DNA of 64,000 bases, from positions 1 through 64,000 of the forward strand of contig JASLZL010000021.1 of assembly GCA_030754885.1 (NCBI GenBank), read 5' to 3'. How positions within the stretch are numbered: the stretch's first letter is position 1; every line of letters begins with the position of its first letter. The notes under the pieces were generated by a model. The model had not been told where the DNA came from. It saw nothing but the letters and a program-made list of their open reading frames with translations, and ran no database searches. This DNA is from Rhodospirillales bacterium. GTDB taxonomy: Bacteria > Pseudomonadota > Alphaproteobacteria > Rhodospirillales > JASLLZ01. Shown here one piece after another: positions 55,166 through 64,000 of the stretch. Position numbers and translations under genes: made by a program.

Positions 55166-56801
55166 CCGAACAATAGGTAGTGTCCGGCAGCTTCGCCGTC
55201 AATTCGCCGTCGGTGCCGTGGCGCTGCTGGCTTGGGGATGTGCCTCGGACGATGAAAAGAATCTGGGCGAGATCGGTATCGTCGAGGGCTTCCTTGGCGG
55301 CGTGGCGGCGGACGAGCCGCGGGCGGCGTTGATCGGGCGAGACGTCTTGAGCGCCGGCGGCACAGCTGCGGACGCTGCGACGGCAGTCTATTTCGCCCTT
55401 TCCGTTACCTTGCCGTCTTCGGCCAGCCTCGGCGGTGGTGGGGTTTGCCTGGTTCATGACGCCACGAGCGCGCGAACAGAGGCCTTGCGGTTCCTGGTTC
55501 GCCGACCGGCCGCCGTGCCGCCGGGGACGGCGCGGCCAACTGCCGTTCCCGGCAACCCGCGCGGCTTCTTTGCCCTTCACTCCAAATATGGCGTCCTGCG
55601 CTGGGCGCAGCTTGTGGCGCCGGCAGAGAGCCTGGCCCGTTTCGGCACGCCGGTATCGCGCGCTCTGGCCCACGACTTGGGTCAGGTGGGCGATGCCCTG
55701 CTGGCCGAGCCGGGCAATCGGACCCTGTTCGGGCGACGAGACGGCCAAGGCGTTCTTCGCGAAGGCGATTTTATGACCCAGGTGGGGCTGGCGGCCCAGT
55801 TGTCACGGCTGCGAAGTTTGGGGCCGGGCGACTTCTATGTCGGCCGTTTGGCGCGCACCTTGGTCAATGCGGTGGCTCAAGCGGGCGGCTCATTGAGCGC
55901 TGGGGACTTGAGGTCGTTCGCCCCCATCTGGAGCGATACCGTCACCGTCGCTTTCGGAAATGAAACAGCCCATTTTGCACCGCCACCGTCGGCGGCGGGA
56001 AGCGTGGCAGCACAGATGTGGGCCCTGTTGACGCGCGACGACGGGTATGACGATTCGGATATCGACGAACGGTCCCACCTGTTTGTCGAGGCGGCGTTGC
56101 GCGCCTTTGCCGACCGCGGGCGATGGATGAATGATGACGGATCAAGCCGCGTTGTCCCCGGTGACCTGACCTCGAAGGCCCGCCTCAACGCTCTCATGGC
56201 CACTTTTCGGTCCGACCGCCACGTACCGGCGGCGCAATTGGACCCGGCGCCCGTTCAACGCCTCGAAAATCCCGCCGCCACCAGCTTCGTGGTGCTGGAT
56301 CGCCATGGCTCCGCCGTCACTTGCGCCTTGACGATGAACAATCTGTTCGGAAATGGCCGCGTCGCGCCAGGTACCGGCATCGTGATGGCCATGCCTCCCG
56401 GGCAAGGCGGTCGCGGTCCCATCTCACTTGGTCCCATGATTGTGGTCAACAAACACGTCAACGAGTTCTATTTCGCCGCCGCCGCTACGGGCGGTGTCGC
56501 GGCGCCGACGGCCTTGTTGAACGTAGCGGCCAAAACGTTGGTTGGCGAAATTTCGCTGGAGGATGCCGTACAAGCGCCGCGCCTCCATCACAGCGGTGCC
56601 CCGGATCTGGTCTATTTCGAGCAAGGTTTCGACCGTGATCGACTCGGCGCATTGACCGGCCTTGGCCATCGTATCGGCGCCACCAATACCCTGGGCCGGG
56701 TCAACGCGGCGTTTTGTTCCGGTGGCCTGCCGCCCAAGCCCGAGACCTGCACGGTCAAGACCGATCCGCGCGGGTTTGGGTTGGCGGCCAGCGCCGATTA
56801 G
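55134..56801 (+). CDS. Gamma-glutamyltransferase-like lipoprotein (divergent Ntn-hydrolase fold)
   Basis: Lipobox LLAWGC; DVLSAGGTAADAATAVYFALSV; AATSFVVLDRHGSAVTCALTMNNLFGNG. Start uncertain. Confidence 0.75.
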   Translation: MGPGTEFKRFIRTIGSVRQLRRQFAVGAVALLAWGCASDDEKNLGEIGIVEGFLGGVAADEPRAALIGRDVLSAGGTAADAATAVYFALSVTLPSSASLGGGGVCLVHDATSARTEALRFLVRRPAAVPPGTARPTAVPGNPRGFFALHSKYGVLRWAQLVAPAESLARFGTPVSRALAHDLGQVGDALLAEPGNRTLFGRRDGQGVLREGDFMTQVGLAAQLSRLRSLGPGDFYVGRLARTLVNAVAQAGGSLSAGDLRSFAPIWSDTVTVAFGNETAHFAPPPSAAGSVAAQMWALLTRDDGYDDSDIDERSHLFVEAALRAFADRGRWMNDDGSSRVVPGDLTSKARLNALMATFRSDRHVPAAQLDPAPVQRLENPAATSFVVLDRHGSAVTCALTMNNLFGNGRVAPGTGIVMAMPPGQGGRGPISLGPMIVVNKHVNEFYFAAAATGGVAAPTALLNVAAKTLVGEISLEDAVQAPRLHHSGAPDLVYFEQGFDRDRLGALTGLGHRIGATNTLGRVNAAFCSGGLPPKPETCTVKTDPRGFGLAASAD

Positions 56802-56816
56802 GTAAAGTTGAAACCC

Positions 56817-57974
56817 ATGGTTTTGAAGACAGCCAATCGCGGGCGGGTGCCGCCCTTCATCGTCATGGACGTGATGCGCGCCGCCAATGAACGCGAGGCC
56901 GAGGGCGAACGGGTGCTGCATCTAGAGGTCGGGCAGCCCAGCACCGGCGCCCCCGCCCTTGTCGTCGAGAGAGCCAAGGCGGCCCTGGAGTGCGAACGGC
57001 TTGGATATACCGATGCATTGGGCATCCCCGCATTGCGCCAGGGCATCGCCGGCCACTACCGGACCGCCTATGACATAGAGGTCGATTTCCGCCGCGTCGT
57101 TGTTACCACGGGATCGTCGGGTGCATTCATTCTGGCCTTTTTGGCCGCTTTCGACGTCGGCGACCGGGTCGCCCTGGCCAGCCCCGGATATCCCGCCTAT
57201 CGCAATATTCTAAAGGCCCAGGGAGTCGAAGTGGTCGATTTGGCCGTCGGGCCGGAAACTAATTTTCAGCCGACGCCAGAAATTCTGGACTCCGTCGCAG
57301 GCGGACTGGACGGTTTGATCGTCGCCAGCCCGTCCAACCCGACGGGGACCATGATGGGCAGGGACGATCTGAAGTCCTTGGTCGCCTATTGCGCCGATCA
57401 GGGCATCCGCGTCGTATCGGACGAGATTTACCACGGCATCACCTATGGCGAGGCGGCCTCTTCGGCTCTGTCGTTCACCAACGACGCCTTGGTGATCAAC
57501 AGCTTCTCAAAGTATTTCTCAATGACCGGTTGGCGTCTGGGCTGGATGGTCGTACCCGAGGATTTGCTGCGGCCCATTGAATGTCTGGCCCAAAATCTCT
57601 TCATCTCAGCGCCGAGCTTGTCCCAGTACGCGGCGGTTGCCGCCTTTGACTGCACCGACGAATTGGACGGCCACGTTGTGCGCTATGGCCGCAACCGGGC
57701 ACTCTTGCTGGACGAGTTGCCGAAGGCGGGCTTTCACAAGCTGGCCTCGGCTGACGGCGCGTTCTACATCTATGCCGACGTCGGCCAAATGACCAACAAC
57801 AGCCAGGAGTTCTGTCAGCGGATGCTGGCCGAGACCGGCGTCGCGGTCACCCCCGGCGTCGATTTTGATCCTTCTCGCGGCAACCGGTATGTGCGATTTT
57901 CCTTCGCCGGTTCCTCCGAGGACATGGCGGCTGCGGCTCGCCTGCTACGGGACTGGCGGCACGTCAATCCGTGA
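56817..57974 (+). CDS. PLP-dependent class I/II aminotransferase
   Basis: SPSNPTGTMMGRDDL, VVSDEIYHGITYG, NSFSKYFSMTGWRLGW. Confidence 0.92.
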   Translation: MVLKTANRGRVPPFIVMDVMRAANEREAEGERVLHLEVGQPSTGAPALVVERAKAALECERLGYTDALGIPALRQGIAGHYRTAYDIEVDFRRVVVTTGSSGAFILAFLAAFDVGDRVALASPGYPAYRNILKAQGVEVVDLAVGPETNFQPTPEILDSVAGGLDGLIVASPSNPTGTMMGRDDLKSLVAYCADQGIRVVSDEIYHGITYGEAASSALSFTNDALVINSFSKYFSMTGWRLGWMVVPEDLLRPIECLAQNLFISAPSLSQYAAVAAFDCTDELDGHVVRYGRNRALLLDELPKAGFHKLASADGAFYIYADVGQMTNNSQEFCQRMLAETGVAVTPGVDFDPSRGNRYVRFSFAGSSEDMAAAARLLRDWRHVNP

Positions 57975-60423
57975 GGCGTTTCCACCATCCGGTACGCCCC
58001 GCACCGGCGGCCCTATTTCCACTTACTACTGACCCGACTTCGGTTACGCTCGGATTGTCGGTTCCCGGCGATTCTCCGGCGCTCTTGCTCGACGCCGCCA
58101 CAGTGATTGCCGGTACCGGTTCGGGGCGCTGGATTTCGGTTTGAGTGCGGTCCGTCGGCGGAGTCGCATCACCGGTCGACGGCTTCTCCGTCTTCTCCTC
58201 CACCGGTAATTTCTCCTCAACGCCGGCCTTGGAAGCAGCCCGTCCCACCTTCTTCGGCCCATCTTTGTTGGTCGATGGGCGGGCGGCGCGCCGGCGCCGG
58301 CGCGGTTTCTTGGCCTTAGGTTCGGCTTTGCCCTCGGATGGGGCTTCCGGGGCGGGCTCCACGGCGGTTGGCGCCGGGTCGATGGTCGCCGGTTCCGGTG
58401 CGGCCCGGGTAACGGCACTCTCAGATGCCGTTTCGTTGGTCGCCTCACCGGCCTCACGGGTTTCGCCCTGGTTCGCAACGGTTTTTTGCCGCCTGCGCCC
58501 ACCGCGCCTGCCGCGGCGACGGCGCTTGGCGCGCCCTTCCTCGCCGCCGGCCTTGGCCTCCGTCGCCGGGGTCTCCTCAGCCGTGGTCTCGGGCTCGGTC
58601 GAAGCGCCGGTACTGGCGGCCTCAGTGGCGGTCTCGGTGGCCGCCTCGGTGACCGCCTCGCCGCCGTCCTCGCTGCGGCCACGTCGCCGGGGCTTGCGCC
58701 GCCGCCGCCGTTTGCCGTCTTGATCGCCGCTTGCCTGTTCGTCGGTGGTTTTGTCCGCCTCGCCTTGGCCGGAGGACGGTCCTTTTTCGCGCTCGATCCG
58801 ATGTTGGGGCGGGATCAGCGAGTCGTCGCCGGCGAAGGTCACCGTCAGCTCGTAACGACTTTCCAGTTCCGCTACGGCCGGGCGTTTGGCGTTGAGAATA
58901 TAAAGCGCCACCGTTACCGATACGTGGATGATCAGCGAAGACTTAGGCCGGCGCAGGCCCTCTTCCTCGATGGCGCGCAGTACGTGGAGAGCGGTCGATT
59001 CGGTTGAGCGCCGGAAGCCCGAACCGCCACAGTGCGGGCACGGGCCAAAGCTGGTTTCAAAAAGACTTGGGCGGAGCCGCTGGCGCGACAATTCCATCAG
59101 ACCGAAGGGGCTGATCCGTCCCAATTGTATACGCGCCCGGTCTTGGCGCATGGCCTCTTTGAGGCGGCGCTCCACCTGGATCTGATTGCGCGTGTTCTCC
59201 ATGTCGATGAAATCGATGACGATGAGGCCGGCCAGATCGCGCAGGCGCAACTGGCGGGCGACCTCGTCCGCCGCTTCGATGTTGGTTTTGAGCGCCGTCG
59301 ACTCGATATTTCGTTCACGTGTCGAGCGCCCCGAGTTGACGTCAATGGAGACCAGGGCCTCGGTGGGGTTAATGATGATGTAGCCACCCGACTTCAATTG
59401 CACATCCGATCCGTGCATGGCATCAAGCTGGTCTTCCACCTTGTAATGGCGGAACAAAGGGGAATTGCCGGCAGGCCACGGCTTGATCCGTTTGACGTGG
59501 CTCGGCATCAAAAGCTTCATGAACGCCTTGGCCGTTTGGCAGGCTTCCTCGCCGTCTATGACGATCTCGTCGATGTCGCGGCTATAAACGTCGCGGATTG
59601 TGCGTTTGATCAGGTTGGCTTCTTCGTAAACCATGGTCGGCGCCGAGGACTTGAGCGTCAGATCGCGCACACTGCTCCATAGCCTGAGAAGGTAATCGTA
59701 ATCGCGCTTGATTTCGGCCTTGTTGCGTTCCTCGCCGGCGGTTCTGACGATGACGCCCATGCCGTCGGGAATATCGAGGTCGCCGAGAATGCTTTTCAGG
59801 CGCCGACGGGTGGCGCCGTTGTTGATTTTGCGCGAGATGCCGCCTCCACGCGCCGTATTCGGCATCAACACGCTATAGCGCCCGGCGAGCGACAAATAGG
59901 TGGTCAGTGCCGCTCCCTTGTTGCCGCGCTCTTCCTTGGCCACTTGGACAAGCAGGATCTGGCGCGCCTTGATAACCTCTTGGATGCGGTAGCGACGTGG
60001 CGAGGCCTTGCGTCGGCGGACGTCGACCTCCTCGGTGTCGTCGCCACCCACCACTTCGACATCGCTGGGTGAACCTTCGCCTTCGCCTTCGCCGTCGTCG
60101 GCGCCGGTTTCGGCGTCGTCATCGACCTTTTCGGCGGCGTCATGCTCGGCCAGCACAACCTCGCGGTCGGCGACCGGGATCTGATAATAGTCCGGGTGAA
60201 TTTCGCTAAAGGACAGAAAACCGTGGCGATTGCCGCCATATTCGATGAACGCTGCCTGTAGGGACGGCTCTACCCTCGTGACTTTCGCGAGATAGATGTT
60301 CCCTTTGAGCTGCTTGCGCGATGCGACCTCGAGGTCATATTCCTTCAAACGGTCTTCGTGCAGAACCACCACCCGGGTTTCCTCCCGGTGGGTGGCATCG
60401 ATCAACATGCGTTGAGTAGCCAT
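57964..60423 (-). CDS. rne: Ribonuclease E/G
   Basis: MATQRMLIDATHREETRVVVL; S1 domain; LIVIDFIDMENTRNQ; CPHCGGSGF zinc link; Lys/Arg-rich tail. Confidence 0.95.
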   Translation of the reverse strand: MATQRMLIDATHREETRVVVLHEDRLKEYDLEVASRKQLKGNIYLAKVTRVEPSLQAAFIEYGGNRHGFLSFSEIHPDYYQIPVADREVVLAEHDAAEKVDDDAETGADDGEGEGEGSPSDVEVVGGDDTEEVDVRRRKASPRRYRIQEVIKARQILLVQVAKEERGNKGAALTTYLSLAGRYSVLMPNTARGGGISRKINNGATRRRLKSILGDLDIPDGMGVIVRTAGEERNKAEIKRDYDYLLRLWSSVRDLTLKSSAPTMVYEEANLIKRTIRDVYSRDIDEIVIDGEEACQTAKAFMKLLMPSHVKRIKPWPAGNSPLFRHYKVEDQLDAMHGSDVQLKSGGYIIINPTEALVSIDVNSGRSTRERNIESTALKTNIEAADEVARQLRLRDLAGLIVIDFIDMENTRNQIQVERRLKEAMRQDRARIQLGRISPFGLMELSRQRLRPSLFETSFGPCPHCGGSGFRRSTESTALHVLRAIEEEGLRRPKSSLIIHVSVTVALYILNAKRPAVAELESRYELTVTFAGDDSLIPPQHRIEREKGPSSGQGEADKTTDEQASGDQDGKRRRRRKPRRRGRSEDGGEAVTEAATETATEAASTGASTEPETTAEETPATEAKAGGEEGRAKRRRRGRRGGRRRQKTVANQGETREAGEATNETASESAVTRAAPEPATIDPAPTAVEPAPEAPSEGKAEPKAKKPRRRRRAARPSTNKDGPKKVGRAASKAGVEEKLPVEEKTEKPSTGDATPPTDRTQTEIQRPEPVPAITVAASSKSAGESPGTDNPSVTEVGSVVSGNRAAGAGRTGWWKRLTD

Positions 60424-60910
60424 GAGATAGTTGTCTCCAAGAACCCTGTCGCGCCTGCCGCGGAGACCGCGGCGGACGGCAGGGCACTATGTGTAGATGG
60501 CCGGCGGCGCATGCGAACGCGGGTGTCCCTTCCCGAATAGGAAAGATCCCCTGAAGTGTCGTTCGCGCTGCTCTAACCGGCATGAATAAACCCCAAAACT
60601 TGTGAGGCGATGAATATGCGACCGTGCCGCCTCTGGCGGAGATCACAAACCTGCTCGAAGAGCAGGATTACCAACCGCACCACTACCGGCGGAAAAACAC
60701 ACCTGAAGTATGCGGTTGCGGTAAAACGCTCCATTAACATAGCGTTCGGACGGCTGATCCACAATGCCCTTGTTCAAATTCACATGTGGCGTGAAGGGCC
60801 GATGAGGGTGGCGATCACGATTGGAGTCGGTTGGATTGAGATTGCGAATAAGCCCGCAAACGCGGTATATCTAGGGGGAGGCGGAAGCGATACATACGCT
60901 ATATAGGGAT

Positions 60911-62260
60911 ATGGGACGAACTGCTCCTAGCTTGCGTAGGGTCCTGGGATCGCTGATGACGGTGTCGGTTTTGGTGCTGTCGTGGGCTCTCTTTGGTGTG
61001 CCCCGCCCGGCTTCAGCCGAGGCCATCGTCGTCACTGACATCCGCGTTGGCCAACACGGAGATGTGACCCGGTTCGTTCTCGATTTCACTCAAAAGATTG
61101 AGTTTACCCTCTTTACCCTGGCTGAACCCGACCGGCTGGTCATTGATCTGCCCGAGGTCGGCTGGCGGTTGCCGCCGCGTCCCCTGCCCCGGCGGACAGG
61201 CGTGCTTGACGCCTTGCGTTATGGCCTGTTCAAGCCCGGCCTGTCGCGCGTGGTGGTGGACCTGACACGGCCGGTAGCGGCGCAACGGGCCTATCTCATG
61301 GACCCGGAGGGCGAGCGCGGCTACCGCTTGATCCTCGATCTGGTGCCGGCTTCTCGCGAGGCCTTTCTTGCGGTTGGCAAGAACCCACTGGCGCCAAAGG
61401 CGCCCGGGCAAGAAGCGCCAAAGGCGCCCGGGCAAGAAAGGCCAAAGGCGCCCGGGATAGCCGCTCCTCCGGCATCGCCAACCGGAGCCCCGCGACGCGA
61501 CGTCGTTGCGACGGTCGGTCGTCTGTCCTTCCCAACGCCACCCCGCAAACCTGAAATGGGTACCGTGAAACGGGTTATCGCCATCGATCCGGGCCACGGC
61601 GGCGTTGACCCGGGCACCGTCGGTGGATCGGGTATATACGAGAAGCAAATTACACTTTCCATGGCTCGTGAAATCCGTGACCGGCTACAGGCGACGGGGC
61701 GCTACAAGGTCGTATTGACCCGTGAGCGTGATGTATTCGTGCGACTGCGCGACCGCATCGCCGCCTCGCGCGAGGCGGGCGCCGAGCTTTTCATCTCAAT
61801 CCACGCCGACGCCATTAAGAACAGCAAGATTCGCGGACTTTCGGTCTATACCCTTTCTGAGAAGGCGTCCGACAAGGAGGCCGCGGCCCTGGCGGAAAAG
61901 GAAAACAAGGCCGACCTTATCGCCGGTATTGATCTGACCAAGGAAACGCCGGAGGTTACCAATATCCTCATCGACCTGGCGCAGCGCGAATCGATGAACC
62001 AGTCGGCCCGCTTCGCGGCGCACCTGGTCAAGGAACTGGCGCGCGAGACCAAGCTGTTGCGCAATACACACCGTTTCGCCGGCTTCGTCGTCCTCAAGGC
62101 TCCCGATGTTCCCTCGGTGCTGATGGAGCTCGGATTCCTTTCCAATCGCCAAGACGAGGCGGCCCTCAAGCGCAAAAGCTATCGGGCCAAACTGATCGCC
62201 GCCATGGCGCGCGCCTCCGACGCCTATTTCTCGCGCATCGAAGAAGCGGTCCGACCTTAG
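60911..62260 (+). CDS. amiC: N-acetylmuramoyl-L-alanine amidase with AMIN domain
   Basis: IAIDPGHGGVDPGTVGGSGIYEKQITL; FISIHADAIKN; VPSVLMELGFLSNRQDE; N-terminal AMIN-like region. Confidence 0.93.
   Translation: MGRTAPSLRRVLGSLMTVSVLVLSWALFGVPRPASAEAIVVTDIRVGQHGDVTRFVLDFTQKIEFTLFTLAEPDRLVIDLPEVGWRLPPRPLPRRTGVLDALRYGLFKPGLSRVVVDLTRPVAAQRAYLMDPEGERGYRLILDLVPASREAFLAVGKNPLAPKAPGQEAPKAPGQERPKAPGIAAPPASPTGAPRRDVVATVGRLSFPTPPRKPEMGTVKRVIAIDPGHGGVDPGTVGGSGIYEKQITLSMAREIRDRLQATGRYKVVLTRERDVFVRLRDRIAASREAGAELFISIHADAIKNSKIRGLSVYTLSEKASDKEAAALAEKENKADLIAGIDLTKETPEVTNILIDLAQRESMNQSARFAAHLVKELARETKLLRNTHRFAGFVVLKAPDVPSVLMELGFLSNRQDEAALKRKSYRAKLIAAMARASDAYFSRIEEAVRP
61391..61462 (+). repeat. 24-bp in-frame tandem repeat, three copies (third degenerate)
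   Basis: gcgccaaaggcgcccgggcaagaa x2 + aggccaaaggcgcccgggatagcc, encoding APKAPGQE-APKAPGQE-RPKAPGIA. Confidence 0.95.
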
Positions 62261-62449
62261 AAAAGAAGGCAAGGGGCGCCCGCTGTCGCCCGCAGGCGGC
62301 GAAAAAGTGTCGGACGGAATTCCCCGGGGCTAAAGGGAGAGAGAGTTCCTTTACACCCGGTATCAGATGTGCATAATCCCGCTGGAAAATTGAGGGAAAA
62401 TAATACCCCTGGTTCCCACCCAACTTGGATCACTTGAGGAGCGTAAATC

Positions 62450-63130
62450 ATGGGCTACGTATGGGACTTTGATGTCGTCCTAGCGTTCACTGATTTCTGG
62501 TTGAAGGGTGCCAGTATCACACTCGCTTACGCGTTCGGGACTATCGTTGGCGGTCTCATCCTTGGCGTTTTTTGCGGTATGGCGCTTCTTTTCCAATCCA
62601 GGAAATACCCCTGGTTAGGGCCCATCGTCTCGGCTCCGGTATACGGCTACGTACAAGTCTTCCGTTGTACGCCGCTACTGGTCCAGATCGTATGGTTTTA
62701 TTATGCCCTACCGGTCCTCTGGGGGGCCGCAATGCCCGCCTGGATGGCTTCGGGATTGGGGTTGATGCTCTACATGGGAGCTTTCTCGTCGGAAATTTTC
62801 CGTGCCGGTATCATGTCCATCGACAAGGGGCAGTGGCAGGCGGCGCGGGCCTTGGGCATGACCTACCAGCAGATGATGTCTCGTATCATTCTGCCCCAGG
62901 CGACGCGGCGCATGGTGCCGCCGTTCGTCAACCAGTCGATTCTGCAGCTCAAGAATACGTCGCTGCTGTACGTGGTGGCGGTGCCTGATCTGATGTACAC
63001 GGGCGCGATCATTGTCGCCGAGACGTTCCGGCCTCTCGAAGTTTATACCAGTGTTGCGATCATGTACTTCTGCATGCTTTTCCCGCTGCAAAGGTTTGCG
63101 GCACGAATGGAGGCGCGTCGTGACATCTAA
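62450..63130 (+). CDS. Amino acid ABC transporter permease
   Basis: HisM/GlnP-type: [23 protein letters not shown]...[37 protein letters not shown]. Confidence 0.9.
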   Translation: MGYVWDFDVVLAFTDFWLKGASITLAYAFGTIVGGLILGVFCGMALLFQSRKYPWLGPIVSAPVYGYVQVFRCTPLLVQIVWFYYALPVLWGAAMPAWMASGLGLMLYMGAFSSEIFRAGIMSIDKGQWQAARALGMTYQQMMSRIILPQATRRMVPPFVNQSILQLKNTSLLYVVAVPDLMYTGAIIVAETFRPLEVYTSVAIMYFCMLFPLQRFAARMEARRDI

Positions 63131-63944
63131 TGGAAACGGAAAGGAAGTGATGATCCGGATCAAGGATCTTCACAAATACTTTGGTAACGTGCAGGCGGTG
63201 CGCGGCGTATCGATCGATGTGAACGTAGGCGAGGTCCTTTTCATCATCGGGCCCAGCGGCTGCGGCAAGTCGACGACGCTACGCTGCATAAACCTCTTGG
63301 AGCATCCGACCAAGGGCACCATCCAGGTGGGTGAGGATTCGCACTCCTTCGGTGCCGGAATGAGCATGCCGCCGGGCGGCGTCCTGGCGCGCTATCGCAC
63401 CCACATCGGAATGGTGTTCCAGCAGTTCGACCTCTTCCCCCACATGACGGCGATCGAGAATGTCATGGAGGGGCCGGTCACCGTCCTCAAAAAACCGAAC
63501 AAGGAGGCCGAGAAAATAGCCGTCGATCTCCTTGCCAAGGTCGGGCTGTCGGACAAGGAAGATGTCTTCCCGGCGCAGCTTTCCGGTGGCCAGGCCCAGC
63601 GTGTCGCCATTGCCCGGGCTTTAGCCATGCAGCCCAGGGTGATGCTGTTCGACGAGGTTACCTCGGCGCTTGACCCCGAATTGGTGAGCGAAGTGCTCCA
63701 CGTCATGCGCAATCTTGCCGAGGAGGGGACGACCATGGTCGTCGTCACCCACGAGATGCAGTTCGCCCGCGATACGGCCGACCACATCGTGATGATGGAT
63801 CAAGGCCAGTTTATCGAGCAGGGGGCGGCGGACCAGATTCTCGACAATCCGCAGAACGAAAGGACCAAGTCGTTCCTCGCCCGCTTCCACGGCGCCGCCG
63901 ACATTCGGGGCTCGGCGGGTGTCGTCCTTGAGAAGGAAGACTAG
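63120..63944 (+). CDS. Amino acid ABC transporter ATP-binding protein
   Basis: [57 protein letters not shown] start overlaps the permease stop. Confidence 0.93.
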   Translation: MTSNGNGKEVMIRIKDLHKYFGNVQAVRGVSIDVNVGEVLFIIGPSGCGKSTTLRCINLLEHPTKGTIQVGEDSHSFGAGMSMPPGGVLARYRTHIGMVFQQFDLFPHMTAIENVMEGPVTVLKKPNKEAEKIAVDLLAKVGLSDKEDVFPAQLSGGQAQRVAIARALAMQPRVMLFDEVTSALDPELVSEVLHVMRNLAEEGTTMVVVTHEMQFARDTADHIVMMDQGQFIEQGAADQILDNPQNERTKSFLARFHGAADIRGSAGVVLEKED

Positions 63945-64000
63945 TCCTTCGGAGGGAACTCTCGCGCCGACGGATTGGGGGGAATGCCCGAAAAGGCCGA

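Noticed and set aside
58044-58740. Low-complexity Ala/Pro/Arg repeats and overlapping ORFs
   Set aside because: Explained by the disordered Lys/Arg/Glu/Thr-rich C-terminal tail of RNase E.
60610-60906. 98-aa plus-strand ORF in the rne-amiC gap
   Set aside because: No homology recognised, no convincing SD, and it ends directly before amiC; more likely leader sequence than a gene.

Overview
GC-rich, gene-dense chromosomal window, most likely from an alphaproteobacterium; a Rhodospirillales-like origin is my inference from gene content. Most of it is core or housekeeping DNA: glmS/glmU, hisG, prmA, uvrD/pcrA, groES/groEL with a CIRCE operator, a metH-metF-ArsR/methyltransferase operon, mlaA/mlaC, ggt, ettA, rne, amiC and an amino-acid ABC transporter. 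The main accessory region is a small island of about 2.6 kb beside tRNA-Val(CAC), at 9.74-12.41 kb. It holds a tyrosine recombinase, a divergent protein of unknown function, a 54-aa protein resembling only the MucR/Ros N-terminal domain, and an orphan BglII-like restriction endonuclease. The last two overlap by ATGA. The right edge of the island lies inside a truncated DUF1501 gene, and an intact DUF1800/DUF1501 pair sits about 9 kb away. Other points: a frameshifted dienelactone hydrolase, a glmU with no ATG/GTG/TTG start ahead of its essential motif, an HtrA-like protein that seems to lack all three catalytic residues, a gamma-glutamyltransferase-like lipoprotein lacking the canonical nucleophile, a long inverted repeat downstream of groEL, and an in-frame 24-bp tandem repeat in amiC. 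All calls come from reading the sequence and recalling family motifs; no searches were run.
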